Notes under the pieces: model-generated | Told to the model about the DNA's origin: nothing | The model's input: the letters and a program-made list of their open reading frames with translations, nothing else | The model's database searches: none | Translations under genes and position numbers: made by a program | NCBI GenBank assembly: GCA_943349725.1 | Contig: CALQZP010000023.1 | Coordinates: 1 to 13,940, forward strand | Reading direction: 5' to 3' | DNA length: 13,940 nucleotides | From: Candidatus Nomurabacteria bacterium | GTDB lineage: Bacteria > Patescibacteriota > Minisyncoccia > Phycocordibacterales > UBA10002 | Shown: piece by piece, positions 1 to 6,114 of the stretch | How positions within the stretch are numbered: the stretch's first letter is position 1 | Layout of the letters: each line of letters begins with the position of its first letter

Positions 1-129
1 TTCTGGTTTTGCGGGGGGATGCATTTTGAAAAATTGAAAGGGCATTTTCTTCGGGGTTCTGCCCTCGATGACTCGGGCAGTCGGCGTGGCGAAATGCGGA
101 CTCGCGAGCAAACTTTTTTCTGCGCCGCT
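1..129. repeat. left arm of a perfect 129-bp inverted repeat
   Basis: Every base from 1 to 129 is the exact reverse complement of 1792 down to 1664; pairing fails at 130/1663. The arm may continue left of the window, because position 1 still pairs. The unit is GC-richer than the two genes it encloses and carries self-complementary stretches, for example GCCC at 61-64 with GGGC further on. No transposase is encoded in it or between the arms. The exact identity suggests recent origin or continuing gene conversion. Confidence 0.95.
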
Positions 130-161
130 TCCAGATCTATAGTTATGCACTGTGATGCCAC

Positions 162-191
162 TTGTGAAATATATCGTTTTATTGCTACCAT
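162..191 (+). promoter_or_regulatory. probable leaderless promoter of the 198-1637 operon
   Basis: TTGTGA at 162-167 and TACCAT at 186-191 are separated by 18 nt. The -10 box ends 6 nt before the ATG at 198, so transcription should begin at about the start codon. No Shine-Dalgarno is visible. The promoter lies inside the inverted-repeat cassette, so the operon would stay transcribed if the segment inverted. Confidence 0.5.
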
Positions 192-197
192 ACAGGC

Positions 198-833
198 ATG
201 AAAGGTAATAGAGGCTTTGTAAGCATAGTGGTTGTTTTTATTGCATTGGCAATTATTGTTGCCGGTGGTTATTATGTTGTTTCTAAAAAGCAAAACCAAA
301 TCAGCCCCACTCCTATCCTTGAAACAAGCCAAAGTACGAATCCTAATCCAAACGATAATGCCTCAGCTCAACCATTGCCAATTCAGCCACCGAAGCAAAA
401 TCAGCAACCCTCAGCAATTAAACCAGAGGTCACACAGCCAACAAATGTAGTTGCTAATCAAAATATCGTTTGGAAAACTTATCGAAACACGAAGTACGGA
501 TTTGAGGTAAAATATCCTTCGCAATTAAAAGTGGAGGAAGGCAAGATTGAGCCTAATACTTACTTTGTCGTGTTTAAAAATCCGAATTATAGTAACGCCA
601 AAGTAAATATTATTTACATCAATGACGGGAAATCACACCTTGCTCAATCAGAGTTGTCAAAAGGAACAGCGACAAAAATTGGTACAAAAAGCGGTTTCAA
701 GTTCACATCAAATAGCAATCCTCTCTATTGGGTGGATGCAGGTAATTATGCGTTAGCAATCCATTTTGAGAAACCAGTAAACGCTGGGTCGAATTACAAT
801 GAGTACTTAGACATTTCCAGTTTCAAATTCTAA
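198..833 (+). CDS. membrane-anchored, pilin-like protein with C-terminal unknown domain
   Basis: A 211-residue protein. Residues 5-6 (Gly-Phe) followed by a hydrophobic helix at about 8-28 resemble a type IV pilin-like N-terminus, although the usual Glu at position 5 of the mature protein is absent; a plain signal anchor is equally possible. Residues 33-90 are a low-complexity Pro/Gln/Asn/Ser linker, as in surface proteins that span the cell wall. The C-terminal 120 residues begin W-K-T-Y-x-N-x-x-Y-G-F-E-V-x-Y-P, a pattern seen at the start of small extracytoplasmic domains in Patescibacteria; the function is unknown. The start is chosen because a -10 box lies 6 nt upstream. The next gene begins 3 nt after the stop, so the two form an operon. 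Base composition is clearly more AT-rich than the flanking repeats. Confidence 0.85.
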   Translation: MKGNRGFVSIVVVFIALAIIVAGGYYVVSKKQNQISPTPILETSQSTNPNPNDNASAQPLPIQPPKQNQQPSAIKPEVTQPTNVVANQNIVWKTYRNTKYGFEVKYPSQLKVEEGKIEPNTYFVVFKNPNYSNAKVNIIYINDGKSHLAQSELSKGTATKIGTKSGFKFTSNSNPLYWVDAGNYALAIHFEKPVNAGSNYNEYLDISSFKF

Positions 834-836
834 AAT

Positions 837-1637
837 ATGAAAAAAATTTACTTTGCAACGTTATTCTCTTTTCTTTCCTTGACTGTTTCAGCAAATATTG
901 CACTTGCTCAAACAGCTAGCATTGCTTCTTTTGTCGCAAACCCTCCAAGCGTAATTTCTGAGAACAGTGTAACTTTTAGTTATGGTGGAAATAATATTAC
1001 TTCATATAAACTTTCTCTCCAGTGTCCGAGCGGTGTTAATGCACCTTCGCCAGAAGGAGATAATTGTAACGGTTCCATATCTCTCCCTAACCTCGACGGA
1101 CCAAATAGTTATTCGGTAAAGTTCATAAACAATACATCGGTTAGACAAGATGTTTCCGCCACTCTAACTGGGCTTGGAGGGGAACAGGATTCAAGAACAA
1201 TCACTGTAACTGTTTTGCCAAAAGTTTCTGCTAGTGCCCATATCACCTCTTTTACTTTAGATCAAACATCTATACCAACTACCCTTTATTCTAATAAGCC
1301 CGCCGCGCACATTGTAACCAATTTTTCTGCAGACAATGTAGATATTTACAAAATAAGATTAGAGTGTCCTCTGCCAACAACCATCGCAGGCGTGGAAGAA
1401 AGGATTGATTTAATCGATTCTGGTGGTCAAGGAGTTTCGTCACCAAGTATAGAAGGCGAGCAGTGCAATGTTACCCAAACTGGATCGGCTTCACTAAAAC
1501 AGTTTTCTTTTATTCTTCTAAACCCGTTCAAGACTCCGCAATCTGTAAATCTTATATTACAAGCGTATAGTTGGGACGGAAGTAAAAATGTTTTTGGTGA
1601 TGAACAATCTAAGACCATTACAGTATTGCCGATTTAG
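837..1637 (+). CDS. secreted protein with two Ig-like (beta-sandwich) domains
   Basis: A 266-residue exported protein. The signal peptide has a Lys-Lys n-region, a hydrophobic core and a probable ALA|QT cleavage after residue 24. Two homologous domains follow: about 27-129 and 131-266. Each has Cys-Pro (C63, C177), then E-G-x-x-C-N (C77, C210), and ends in T-I-T-V-x-(V)-L-P, so each probably has one disulfide. Alternating hydrophobic beta-strand patterns suggest an Ig/PKD-like fold, but no catalytic signature is visible. It lies 3 nt behind the anchored protein gene and is probably co-translated with it; the pair may form a surface complex (inference). Both genes sit inside the 129-bp inverted-repeat cassette. 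The adhesin/binding role is a guess from the fold. Confidence 0.85.
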   Translation: MKKIYFATLFSFLSLTVSANIALAQTASIASFVANPPSVISENSVTFSYGGNNITSYKLSLQCPSGVNAPSPEGDNCNGSISLPNLDGPNSYSVKFINNTSVRQDVSATLTGLGGEQDSRTITVTVLPKVSASAHITSFTLDQTSIPTTLYSNKPAAHIVTNFSADNVDIYKIRLECPLPTTIAGVEERIDLIDSGGQGVSSPSIEGEQCNVTQTGSASLKQFSFILLNPFKTPQSVNLILQAYSWDGSKNVFGDEQSKTITVLPI

Positions 1638-1663
1638 GTTGGCAAGCTTCAGTAAAATAAATT

Positions 1664-1792
1664 AGCGGCGCAGAAAAAAGTTTGCTCGCGAGTCCGCATT
1701 TCGCCACGCCGACTGCCCGAGTCATCGAGGGCAGAACCCCGAAGAAAATGCCCTTTCAATTTTTCAAAATGCATCCCCCCGCAAAACCAGAA
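1664..1792. repeat. right arm of the perfect 129-bp inverted repeat
   Basis: This is the exact reverse complement of 1-129. It begins 26 bp after the stop codon of the Ig-like protein. The reading frame is open across it and beyond to 1930, but that frame is determined by the repeat and has no start signal, so it is not called as a gene. Confidence 0.95.
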
Positions 1793-1800
1793 ATGCAAGA

Positions 1801-1860
1801 GGCGTTTTCTTCGGGGTTGCCGCCGAGTCCGCGAGGCAGTATCGGCGCGGCGTATCGAAG
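1801..1860. repeat. diverged third copy of the inverted-repeat unit
   Basis: Sequence starting GGCGTTTTCTTCGGGGTT matches the left arm at 41-58 with one mismatch. The following GGCAGT...CGGCGxGGCG blocks also align with a few gaps. It is in the left-arm orientation, so it forms a head-to-head pair with the right arm. It is too diverged to pair perfectly and probably represents an older insertion or a unit boundary. Confidence 0.55.
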
Positions 1861-1882
1861 CGTACGATTTAGGCCAGAGTCA

Positions 1883-1901
1883 CCACGCGCTCCGCGCGTG
1901 G
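1883..1901. terminator. GC-rich hairpin, terminator-like
   Basis: CCACGCG at 1883-1889 pairs with CGCGTGG at 1895-1901 around a 5-nt loop. An AT-rich stretch with a short T-run follows at 1912-1920, some distance away. It could end transcripts leaving the 198-1637 operon, or be another short dispersed palindrome. The rest of 1902-2004 holds nothing recognisable. Confidence 0.4.
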
Positions 1902-2004
1902 GACATTCTTACGAATTTTTGATAAAGTAGGTTCGAGCGGTATCATAAAAACACTCCGCAATTAAAGCAAGAATCAGATATTTGACTTGCGTCCTCTTTC
2001 TGTT

Positions 2005-2033
2005 TTGACACTGGTCGTATTTTTGCCTATACT
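2005..2033 (+). promoter_or_regulatory. consensus sigma70-type promoter of the HNH gene
   Basis: TTGACA at 2005-2010 and TATACT at 2028-2033 are separated by exactly 17 nt. The -10 box ends 6 nt before the ATG at 2040, so the transcript would be leaderless. No Shine-Dalgarno lies upstream of the ATG. Because the tRNA follows the HNH stop codon with no gap, this promoter may also transcribe the tRNA. Confidence 0.8.
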
Positions 2034-2039
2034 AGTTGC

Positions 2040-2483
2040 ATGTCTCGTAAGAAACCTCGTCAACCGTGTCTCGTGTGTGGTAGGGAGCCGAAACGTGCCA
2101 GGTATAAATACTGTAGCAATGTTTGCCAGATTGAGTTTCAATTTCAGTCCTATATTAGGACTTGGAAGTCTGGAAAGGTGACAGGGTTGCAAAGTATTGG
2201 TACTGTTAACTCCTACATAAAACGGTATTTGCGAAGAAAGTTTGGTGACAAGTGTCAGGTATGTGGATGGTCTAAGGTGAATCCAAAAAGTGGTTTAGTC
2301 CCGTTGGTCGCAGACCATACTGACGGTAATTGGAGGAATAATATTGAGAGTAACTTGCGATTACTTTGTCCGAACTGTGATTCACTTACGCCTACCTATG
2401 CAGGATTGAACAGGGGAAACGGAAGAAGCAATCGAGTATTAAGCAAAAGAGCTAAAGAAGGTCGTCTGCTGATAAAACATTAA
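2040..2483 (+). CDS. HNH endonuclease-like zinc protein
   Basis: A 147-residue protein with two zinc-binding elements. The N-terminal one has C10-x2-C13 and C25-x3-C29. The C-terminal HNH module has C72-x2-C75 and C110-x2-C113 around A-D-H93-T-D-G-N and N101/N105. This Cys4 plus His/Asn layout is typical of HNH nucleases, where His93 would be the general base and the fold binds one metal for phosphodiester cleavage. No DNA-target domain is recognisable beyond basic residues at 59-68 and 129-147. It is leaderless, with a consensus promoter. Its stop codon (2481-2483) directly touches the tRNA-Thr. Stand-alone HNH genes are often phage- or mobile-element-derived; the target of this one is unknown. 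Composition is slightly AT-richer than the stomatin gene downstream. Confidence 0.85.
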   Translation: MSRKKPRQPCLVCGREPKRARYKYCSNVCQIEFQFQSYIRTWKSGKVTGLQSIGTVNSYIKRYLRRKFGDKCQVCGWSKVNPKSGLVPLVADHTDGNWRNNIESNLRLLCPNCDSLTPTYAGLNRGNGRSNRVLSKRAKEGRLLIKH

Positions 2484-2556
2484 GCCGCCTTAACTCAGTT
2501 GGTAGAGTACCGCTTTCGTAAAGCGGGTGTCCCCAGTTCGATCCTGGGAGGCGGCT
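2484..2556 (+). tRNA. tRNA-Thr (anticodon CGT)
   Basis: A cloverleaf can be drawn. The acceptor GCCGCCT (2484-2490) pairs with AGGCGGC (2549-2555), followed by discriminator T2556. The anticodon stem CCGCT/AGCGG encloses loop TTCGTAA with anticodon CGT, which reads ACG (Thr). The T-arm has the GTTCGATCC signature within CCCAG...CTGGG, and the D-arm has AGTTGGTAGA. CCA is not encoded, so it must be added after transcription. It begins at the base immediately after the HNH stop codon, so RNase P processing from an HNH-tRNA transcript is likely. Confidence 0.95.
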
Positions 2557-2567
2557 CCCTGAATAGT

Positions 2568-2589
2568 TTCAAGTTAGAAGCTTCAAGTT
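2568..2589. repeat. short direct repeat TTCAAGTT
   Basis: TTCAAGTT occurs at 2568-2575 and again at 2582-2589, in the AT-rich stretch just after the tRNA. It is too short to assign a function. Confidence 0.4.
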
Positions 2590-2595
2590 TATAAG

Positions 2596-2629
2596 TTTCC
2601 GCCAAAGGCGGATCCGCCTCCGGCGGAAA
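2596..2629. repeat. nested palindrome between tRNA-Thr and the stomatin gene
   Basis: TTTCCGCC (2596-2603) pairs with GGCGGAAA (2622-2629), and the loop is itself a perfect 14-bp palindrome at 2606-2619 (AGGCGGATCCGCCT). It can fold as one long hairpin on either strand. It may terminate the HNH-tRNA transcript, but no strong T-run follows, so a dispersed palindromic repeat is as likely. Confidence 0.6.
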
Positions 2630-2636
2630 TTATTAC

Positions 2637-2647
2637 TAACCTATAAT
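2637..2647 (+). promoter_or_regulatory. possible -10 region of the stomatin gene
   Basis: TATAAT at 2642-2647 is a perfect -10 box but ends only 2 nt before the ATG at 2650, which would put the transcript start inside the gene. The overlapping TAACCT at 2637-2642 fits the TAnnnT pattern with a 7-nt gap, like the other leaderless genes here. The choice cannot be made from sequence alone. Confidence 0.35.
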
Positions 2648-2649
2648 CT

Positions 2650-3405
2650 ATGTGGTACATCATTCTCATTGTCGCGGGTGTTATCGTGCTCATCTCGATT
2701 CGGCAGGTCAACCAATACGAGAGAGGGCTGAAGTTTTTATTCGGAAAGTTTTACAAGACCATGGAACCGGGGTGGCGCCTCGTCTGGCCGATTATTCAAG
2801 GGTATGAGAAGGTGGACATGCGTACCAAGGCGGTAGACGTACCCGACCAGAACGCGATTACACGCGACAACGTTACCGTTACCGTGAACGCGGTCATCTA
2901 TTACAAAGTGGTTTCGGCTGAAAAAGCGATTCTTGAAATCGAGAACTATATGTATGCTATGTCACAGTATGCCCAGACGACTATGAGAAATATTGTGGGC
3001 GAAGTAACCCTTGATGAGCTCCTTGGTGGACGGGACAAGATTGCCGACCGCATTCGCGATATTGTAGAGAAGACCGCCGACTCATGGGGCCTTTCGGTGC
3101 TGAATGTTGAGCTCAAGGACATCCGACTTCCCGAAAATATGGAGCGTACCATCGCTAAACAAGCCGAAGCAGAACGGGAAAAGCGAGCGGTCATCATCAA
3201 CTCCGAAGGGGAGCTTGCTGCATCAAAGAATATGGCGGAGGCTGCGCGTACACTTTCGGAAGTTCCTGGAGCACTCCACCTTCGTACCCTGCAATCCATC
3301 AACGATATTTCTTCTGACCAGTCCAACACCATTGTCTTTACGGTTCCGCTTGAGATTATGCAGGCGTTTTCTGGGTTTGCGAAGAAAAAGGATCAGCAGT
3401 CTTAA
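2650..3405 (+). CDS. stomatin/prohibitin-like SPFH (band 7) membrane protein
   Basis: A 251-residue slipin/stomatin-type protein. One N-terminal membrane helix (about 2-17) is followed by the band 7 domain (about 20-190). Recognisable stretches are Q-Y-E-R-G-L-K-F-L-F-G-K, the P-G-W-R-L-V-W-P-I hairpin, D-V-P-x-Q-x-A-I-T-R-D-N-V, and I-x-L-P-E-N-M-E-R-T-I-A-K-Q-A-E-A-E-R-E-K-R-A. The last of these leads into the Ala/Glu-rich coiled coil (about 160-200). The family forms large membrane-bound oligomers that organise membrane microdomains and often work with NfeD-type proteases. No nfeD partner lies beside it. Length is normal for a bacterial stomatin. The start is the usual one for the family (a short residue run before the helix). 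A multi-hairpin repeat begins right after the stop. Confidence 0.93.
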   Translation: MWYIILIVAGVIVLISIRQVNQYERGLKFLFGKFYKTMEPGWRLVWPIIQGYEKVDMRTKAVDVPDQNAITRDNVTVTVNAVIYYKVVSAEKAILEIENYMYAMSQYAQTTMRNIVGEVTLDELLGGRDKIADRIRDIVEKTADSWGLSVLNVELKDIRLPENMERTIAKQAEAEREKRAVIINSEGELAASKNMAEAARTLSEVPGALHLRTLQSINDISSDQSNTIVFTVPLEIMQAFSGFAKKKDQQS

Positions 3406-3505
3406 TTCCTCCTTTCTTAAAGGAGGGTGGTCGAGTCTTCGAGACAGAGGATTTTTAAATCCCTCCTGCATAAGAATGCAGTGCTCCCTTTAGGAAAGGG
3501 AGAAT
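3406..3505. repeat. multi-hairpin dispersed repeat, copy 1
   Basis: About 100 bp made of consecutive hairpins: CCTCCTTT/AAAGGAGG (3408-3426), an imperfect TCGA stem near 3430-3442, GAGGATTT/AAATCcCTC (about 3447-3465), CTGCAT/ATGCAG (about 3465-3480) and CTCCCTTT/AAAGGGAG (3484-3502). The same unit occurs inverted at 9780-9878. The last 60 bp are nearly identical between copies and the middle differs. It sits between the stomatin stop and the prfB promoter and could act as a terminator of the former. It looks like a MITE/REP-type element. Confidence 0.85.
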
Positions 3506-3513
3506 TTAGGATT

Positions 3514-3522
3514 TGGTATACT
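3514..3522 (+). promoter_or_regulatory. extended -10 promoter of prfB
   Basis: TGG plus TATACT (3517-3522) forms an extended -10 element, with the box ending 6 nt before the ATG at 3529. No good -35 is seen; that place is taken by the repeat's last hairpin. The arrangement predicts a leaderless prfB transcript and decides the start codon. Confidence 0.7.
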
Positions 3523-3528
3523 TTACTT

Positions 3529-4401
3529 ATGACCGACGACCGTGAGAATCGAATAGAAGAGATTGAAACGCTGATGGCAAGCGGCGATTTTTGGGCTGAC
3601 AAGCAAAAGGCGCAGGAGATACTGCGGGAATACAACGAGCTCAAACGCGGTGGCGACGGCGAGAACTTTGACGGAGGGGATGCTATTGTGACGATTTTTT
3701 CAGGCGCGGGAGGCGATGATGCCGAAGATTTCACGGGCATGCTTCTTGGAATGTACCGAAAGTTTTTTGCGGGAAAGGGGTGGACGGTCGGCATTATAAA
3801 CCAGAATCAAAATGACCAAGGCGGTTTCAGAAATATCACGGTTGAGGTTGGTGGGAAGGAAGCCTATGGGACATTGAAGAATGAAAGCGGGGTACACCGT
3901 CTCGTCCGCATCTCACCGTTCAACGCGCAGAAGAAACGCCAGACCAGCTTTTCAATGGTGGAGGTTATCCCGAAACTTCCCGCGATGGATAAACACTTTG
4001 AGATTCCCGAAAGCGAGCTTGAGATTACGACTGCTCGCGCGGGAGGTCCTGGCGGGCAAAATGTGAATAAACGCGAAACCGCGGTACGTATCATGCACCT
4101 TCCGACCGGTATTACGGCACACGTCACGAGTGAACGCAACCAAGCCCAGAACAAAGAGAAAGGGCTTGCGATGGTAAAGGGAAAACTCTTCAAACTACGC
4201 GAAGCGGAACGTGTCGCGAAGGAAAAAGGGATGCAAATTTCAAAAACAACTGCGATTGAGTGGGGAAGTCAGATTCGCTCCTACGTCCTCCATCCGTACA
4301 AAATGGTCAAAGACCACCGCACCGGCGTCGAAACCGCGCAGGTGGACAAGGTGCTTGCCGGCGAGATTGACGAGTTCATTGCGGCGGAAGCACATCTGTA
4401 A
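3529..4401 (+). CDS. prfB: peptide chain release factor 2 (short form)
   Basis: Release factor 2 recognises UAA and UGA stop codons on the ribosome and triggers peptidyl-tRNA hydrolysis. Diagnostic motifs are present: the S-P-F anticodon-like tripeptide (129-131, in R-I-S-P-F-N-A-Q-K-K-R-Q-T-S-F) that specifies RF2, and the catalytic G-G-Q loop (175-177, in A-G-G-P-G-G-Q-N-V-N-K). At 290 residues it is shorter than typical RF2 (about 365 in E. coli); most of the N-terminal helical domain 1 is missing. Upstream in-frame starts exist (3427) but run through the hairpin repeat. The start at 3529 is chosen from the TATACT box 6 nt before it. No programmed-frameshift site is visible, because the region that carries it in other bacteria is absent. 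A second, diverged prfB 3' end lies at 6004-6114. Confidence 0.95.
   Translation: MTDDRENRIEEIETLMASGDFWADKQKAQEILREYNELKRGGDGENFDGGDAIVTIFSGAGGDDAEDFTGMLLGMYRKFFAGKGWTVGIINQNQNDQGGFRNITVEVGGKEAYGTLKNESGVHRLVRISPFNAQKKRQTSFSMVEVIPKLPAMDKHFEIPESELEITTARAGGPGGQNVNKRETAVRIMHLPTGITAHVTSERNQAQNKEKGLAMVKGKLFKLREAERVAKEKGMQISKTTAIEWGSQIRSYVLHPYKMVKDHRTGVETAQVDKVLAGEIDEFIAAEAHL
4297..4322 (+). repeat. 26-bp direct repeat inside prfB, att-like core, copy 1
   Basis: The 26 bases encoding Y-K-M-V-K-D-H-R plus the next two bases recur without mismatch at 6010-6035. Beyond this core the two prfB ends diverge at DNA level but stay similar as protein. It may be an integration/crossover site, or simply the most conserved stretch of a duplicated gene end. 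Confidence 0.75.
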
Positions 4402-4424
4402 ACATCTTAATTCAGCAGATGTGC
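4390..4424. terminator. inverted repeat between the convergent prfB and membrane-protein genes
   Basis: GCACATCTG (4390-4398, overlapping the prfB end) pairs with CAGATGTGC (4416-4424) around a 17-nt AT-rich loop. The position between two convergent stop codons suggests a bidirectional terminator, but there is no T-run and the loop is long. Confidence 0.4.
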
Positions 4425-4434
4425 AGAACACAGC

Positions 4435-5979
4435 TTACGGTATCGCGCGCACGCTATTCACGAATGCCTCAAATGCCGTGGCGCCGGCTTTGATTTGAGA
4501 ATCGGACTGACTGAATGCGTTTGTTATATTTTGCACATATTCTTCCGGCAAGAGTTGTTCGTTCAGCGGCGCATCATCAAGTGTTGCCTTCGCGTATACG
4601 GTCGGGAAGGAAGTAGAACCGATATACAATGCGGCAAGCGCGTAAAGTGATATTTCCGGCGATTGAAAATGCCGATACACAACATACCCTATATACCCGT
4701 TCTGTATTTCTTTACACGCGATAAGTGTTATCCGTTCTTCTCTCCCTGGTAATACCGCCATATCGGCGATTGCGGACGGGTCGCATGCGGCGTACTGGAG
4801 CGCCGCTCTGTCGCCAATGGAGTAGTTCGTCGCAAACGAATAATTGGGAGACGGATATTCACTTCCGTTTGGCGCTCCGGCTTTATAATCCTTTGACATA
4901 AACTTTACGGCAAGCGGCGGTTTGCTGATGTCAAAGTCTAGAATGTACCCCCGCGCTATTCCGGAGAACGGGGAAGACGGGGTTGTTATGAATGAGACCG
5001 TAGCATCTTCCGACCCCAAAGCTACTCCATACTTGGAAGCGGCTCCGCAACTGTAGCGCTTGTTGAGCGCGTCGCGCGTATCGGACTCCAGTGTGCCGGT
5101 TTCAAGCAGACGCTGTTCTGACTGAAACTGCTTGACAGCGTTTTCCGTTGATTCGCGGAACGCTCCGTCTGTGTCAGTTATCGTATATCCTAAACGGCGA
5201 AGCGCTTCTTGGAGAGCGGAGACTTCCTGCACAGAACTGCCATAGCGCAGTCCTTCCTTAAAATTATGACACCACAAAACGGGGCTTTTTGCCGTTTCTT
5301 CATCCACGGACATAGTTGTTCCCCCCAGCTCATCACTCGATGAAGGCATCTCCGATGCTACTGGATAGAAGATTTGCTTGATATTCAAGTCATGTCCGGT
5401 CAGTGTTTGTACGTTATGTTGTGCAAGGAGGAATGTGTTCAGAATAAGAAAAAAGACCGCAAGTTTTTTGTTAAACATGAGTCCCAGCGTAACAAGGAAG
5501 CCGGTGAAAGCGTAGATGAAGACAGGCGTCAGAAGAATCTGGAGGGAATCTTCCGGTAACATCCTTTGAGTAATGAGGTGGATGTGATAGGTCAAGAATC
5601 CGGCGTATACAAAGAGCGTCAGTTGGTAAGTTCTGCTTAGCGCAAAAAAGATGAAAACGGTCGCGCCAAGGATTACTTGCTCTATGAGCGCCATGAGGAA
5701 TAAGCTCCTTTCATCAAGTGTGCCGATGTCAGAACCCGTCCACTGGATGATTGCTCCCTCAAGGTGGGCAATCCGGACAAACAACCAATATCCTACGAAG
5801 AAAGCAAGAGCCGCGAGAATAGGCACAAACCATTTGTTTGCTCGCGCCAGCCGAAGAATCTTTTTTAGATATTCTCCAGAGAAGAGGATTGGATGCATAT
5901 GACTTGACGGATTCAATGGATCCGGCAACAAGGGTGGACGCATTGGTTGCACAGGTTTACTTTGCTCTGTTTCTTCCAT
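4435..5979 (-). CDS. polytopic membrane protein with PG-binding domain and large C-terminal domain
   Basis: A 514-residue protein. A Pro-rich cytoplasmic head (1-30) is followed by about five membrane helices (51-70, 92-115, 119-137, 147-167, 172-188). A linker leads to a peptidoglycan-binding-like domain at about 247-306 (S-A-L-Q-E-A-L-R-R-L-G-Y, D-G-A-F-R-E-S-T-E-N-A-V-K-Q-F-Q), flanked by C237 and C311. A 200-residue C-terminal domain (C399, C422) matches no family I know. It probably ties the membrane to the wall outside the cell. Longer in-frame starts reach 6030, but they run into antisense prfB relic sequence. The ATG at 5979 is chosen because TATACT lies 8 nt upstream and because the duplicated copy keeps the same start. 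It is convergent with prfB and wedged between prfB and a prfB-end relic. Its first 142 codons are duplicated at 8758-9184. Confidence 0.85.
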   Translation of the reverse strand: MEETEQSKPVQPMRPPLLPDPLNPSSHMHPILFSGEYLKKILRLARANKWFVPILAALAFFVGYWLFVRIAHLEGAIIQWTGSDIGTLDERSLFLMALIEQVILGATVFIFFALSRTYQLTLFVYAGFLTYHIHLITQRMLPEDSLQILLTPVFIYAFTGFLVTLGLMFNKKLAVFFLILNTFLLAQHNVQTLTGHDLNIKQIFYPVASEMPSSSDELGGTTMSVDEETAKSPVLWCHNFKEGLRYGSSVQEVSALQEALRRLGYTITDTDGAFRESTENAVKQFQSEQRLLETGTLESDTRDALNKRYSCGAASKYGVALGSEDATVSFITTPSSPFSGIARGYILDFDISKPPLAVKFMSKDYKAGAPNGSEYPSPNYSFATNYSIGDRAALQYAACDPSAIADMAVLPGREERITLIACKEIQNGYIGYVVYRHFQSPEISLYALAALYIGSTSFPTVYAKATLDDAPLNEQLLPEEYVQNITNAFSQSDSQIKAGATAFEAFVNSVRAIP

Positions 5980-5998
5980 AGGCTTAAAGTATAGCATC
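5553..5998. repeat. 446-bp duplicated segment, copy A (within the membrane-protein gene)
   Basis: It matches 8758-9203 in the same orientation at a constant offset of 3205, without gaps. By eye there are about 15 mismatches, of which nine fall within 5659-5688. It covers the -10 box and the first 142 codons of the membrane protein. Confidence 0.93.
5988..5993 (-). promoter_or_regulatory. -10 box of the membrane-protein gene
   Basis: On the minus strand TATACT ends 8 nt before the ATG at 5979; the overlapping TACTTT would fit the 6-nt spacing seen elsewhere. The same box is kept in the partial copy (9193-9198). Its upstream -35 region would fall within the prfB relic. Confidence 0.55.
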
Positions 5999-6003
5999 TG
6001 TGC

Positions 6004-6114
6004 TTCACCTACAAAATGGTCAAAGACCACCGCACGGATGTTGAGGTTAACAACCCCGATGCCGTTTTAAACGGTGAGCTCGATGTATTCATTGAAGCCG
6101 AACGAGGCCTTTAG
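6004..6114 (+). pseudogene. prfB: detached prfB C-terminal end (36 codons)
   Basis: Reading from 6004, the frame encodes F-T-Y-K-M-V-K-D-H-R-T-D-V-E-V, continuing to a TAG stop at 6112-6114. It ends ...V-L-N-G-E-L-D-V-F-I-E-A-E-R-G-L, clearly the last residues of a release factor 2. The intact gene ends V-L-A-G-E-I-D-E-F-I-A-A-E-A-H-L. Many of the DNA differences are synonymous or conservative, so the two ends diverged while both were coding. There is no start codon or upstream RF2 body here. Either this is the original 3' end of prfB displaced by an insertion that supplied a new end, or it is what is left of a second RF2 gene. Confidence 0.85.
6010..6035 (+). repeat. 26-bp direct repeat in the prfB relic, att-like core, copy 2
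   Basis: Identical to 4297-4322. The two copies bound a 1,713-bp unit containing the rest of prfB's present 3' end and the whole membrane-protein gene. Confidence 0.75.

Noticed and set aside
1682..1930. 82-codon open frame across the right repeat arm and beyond
   Set aside because: It is largely the repeat unit read in one frame, has no promoter or Shine-Dalgarno at its start, and the left arm does not continue the same protein. A conserved decayed coding sequence within the repeat cannot be excluded.
3406..3505. CRISPR-like repeat array
   Set aside because: The hairpins differ from one another and there are no regular repeats with unique spacers; no cas genes lie in the window.
3427..3528. 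N-terminal extension of prfB by 34 codons
   Set aside because: It runs through the hairpin repeat and its residues do not resemble RF2 domain 1; the TATACT box at 3517-3522 would lie inside it.
3406..3600. Programmed +1 frameshift site of prfB
   Set aside because: The region that carries it in other bacteria (around codon 25 of full-length RF2) is absent, and no in-frame TGA with a CTTTGA-like slip site is seen.
5980..6030. Longer start for the PG-binding membrane protein
   Set aside because: The extra codons are antisense to the prfB relic and cover the -10 box; the duplicated copy keeps only the start at the equivalent of 5979 plus a few unrelated codons.
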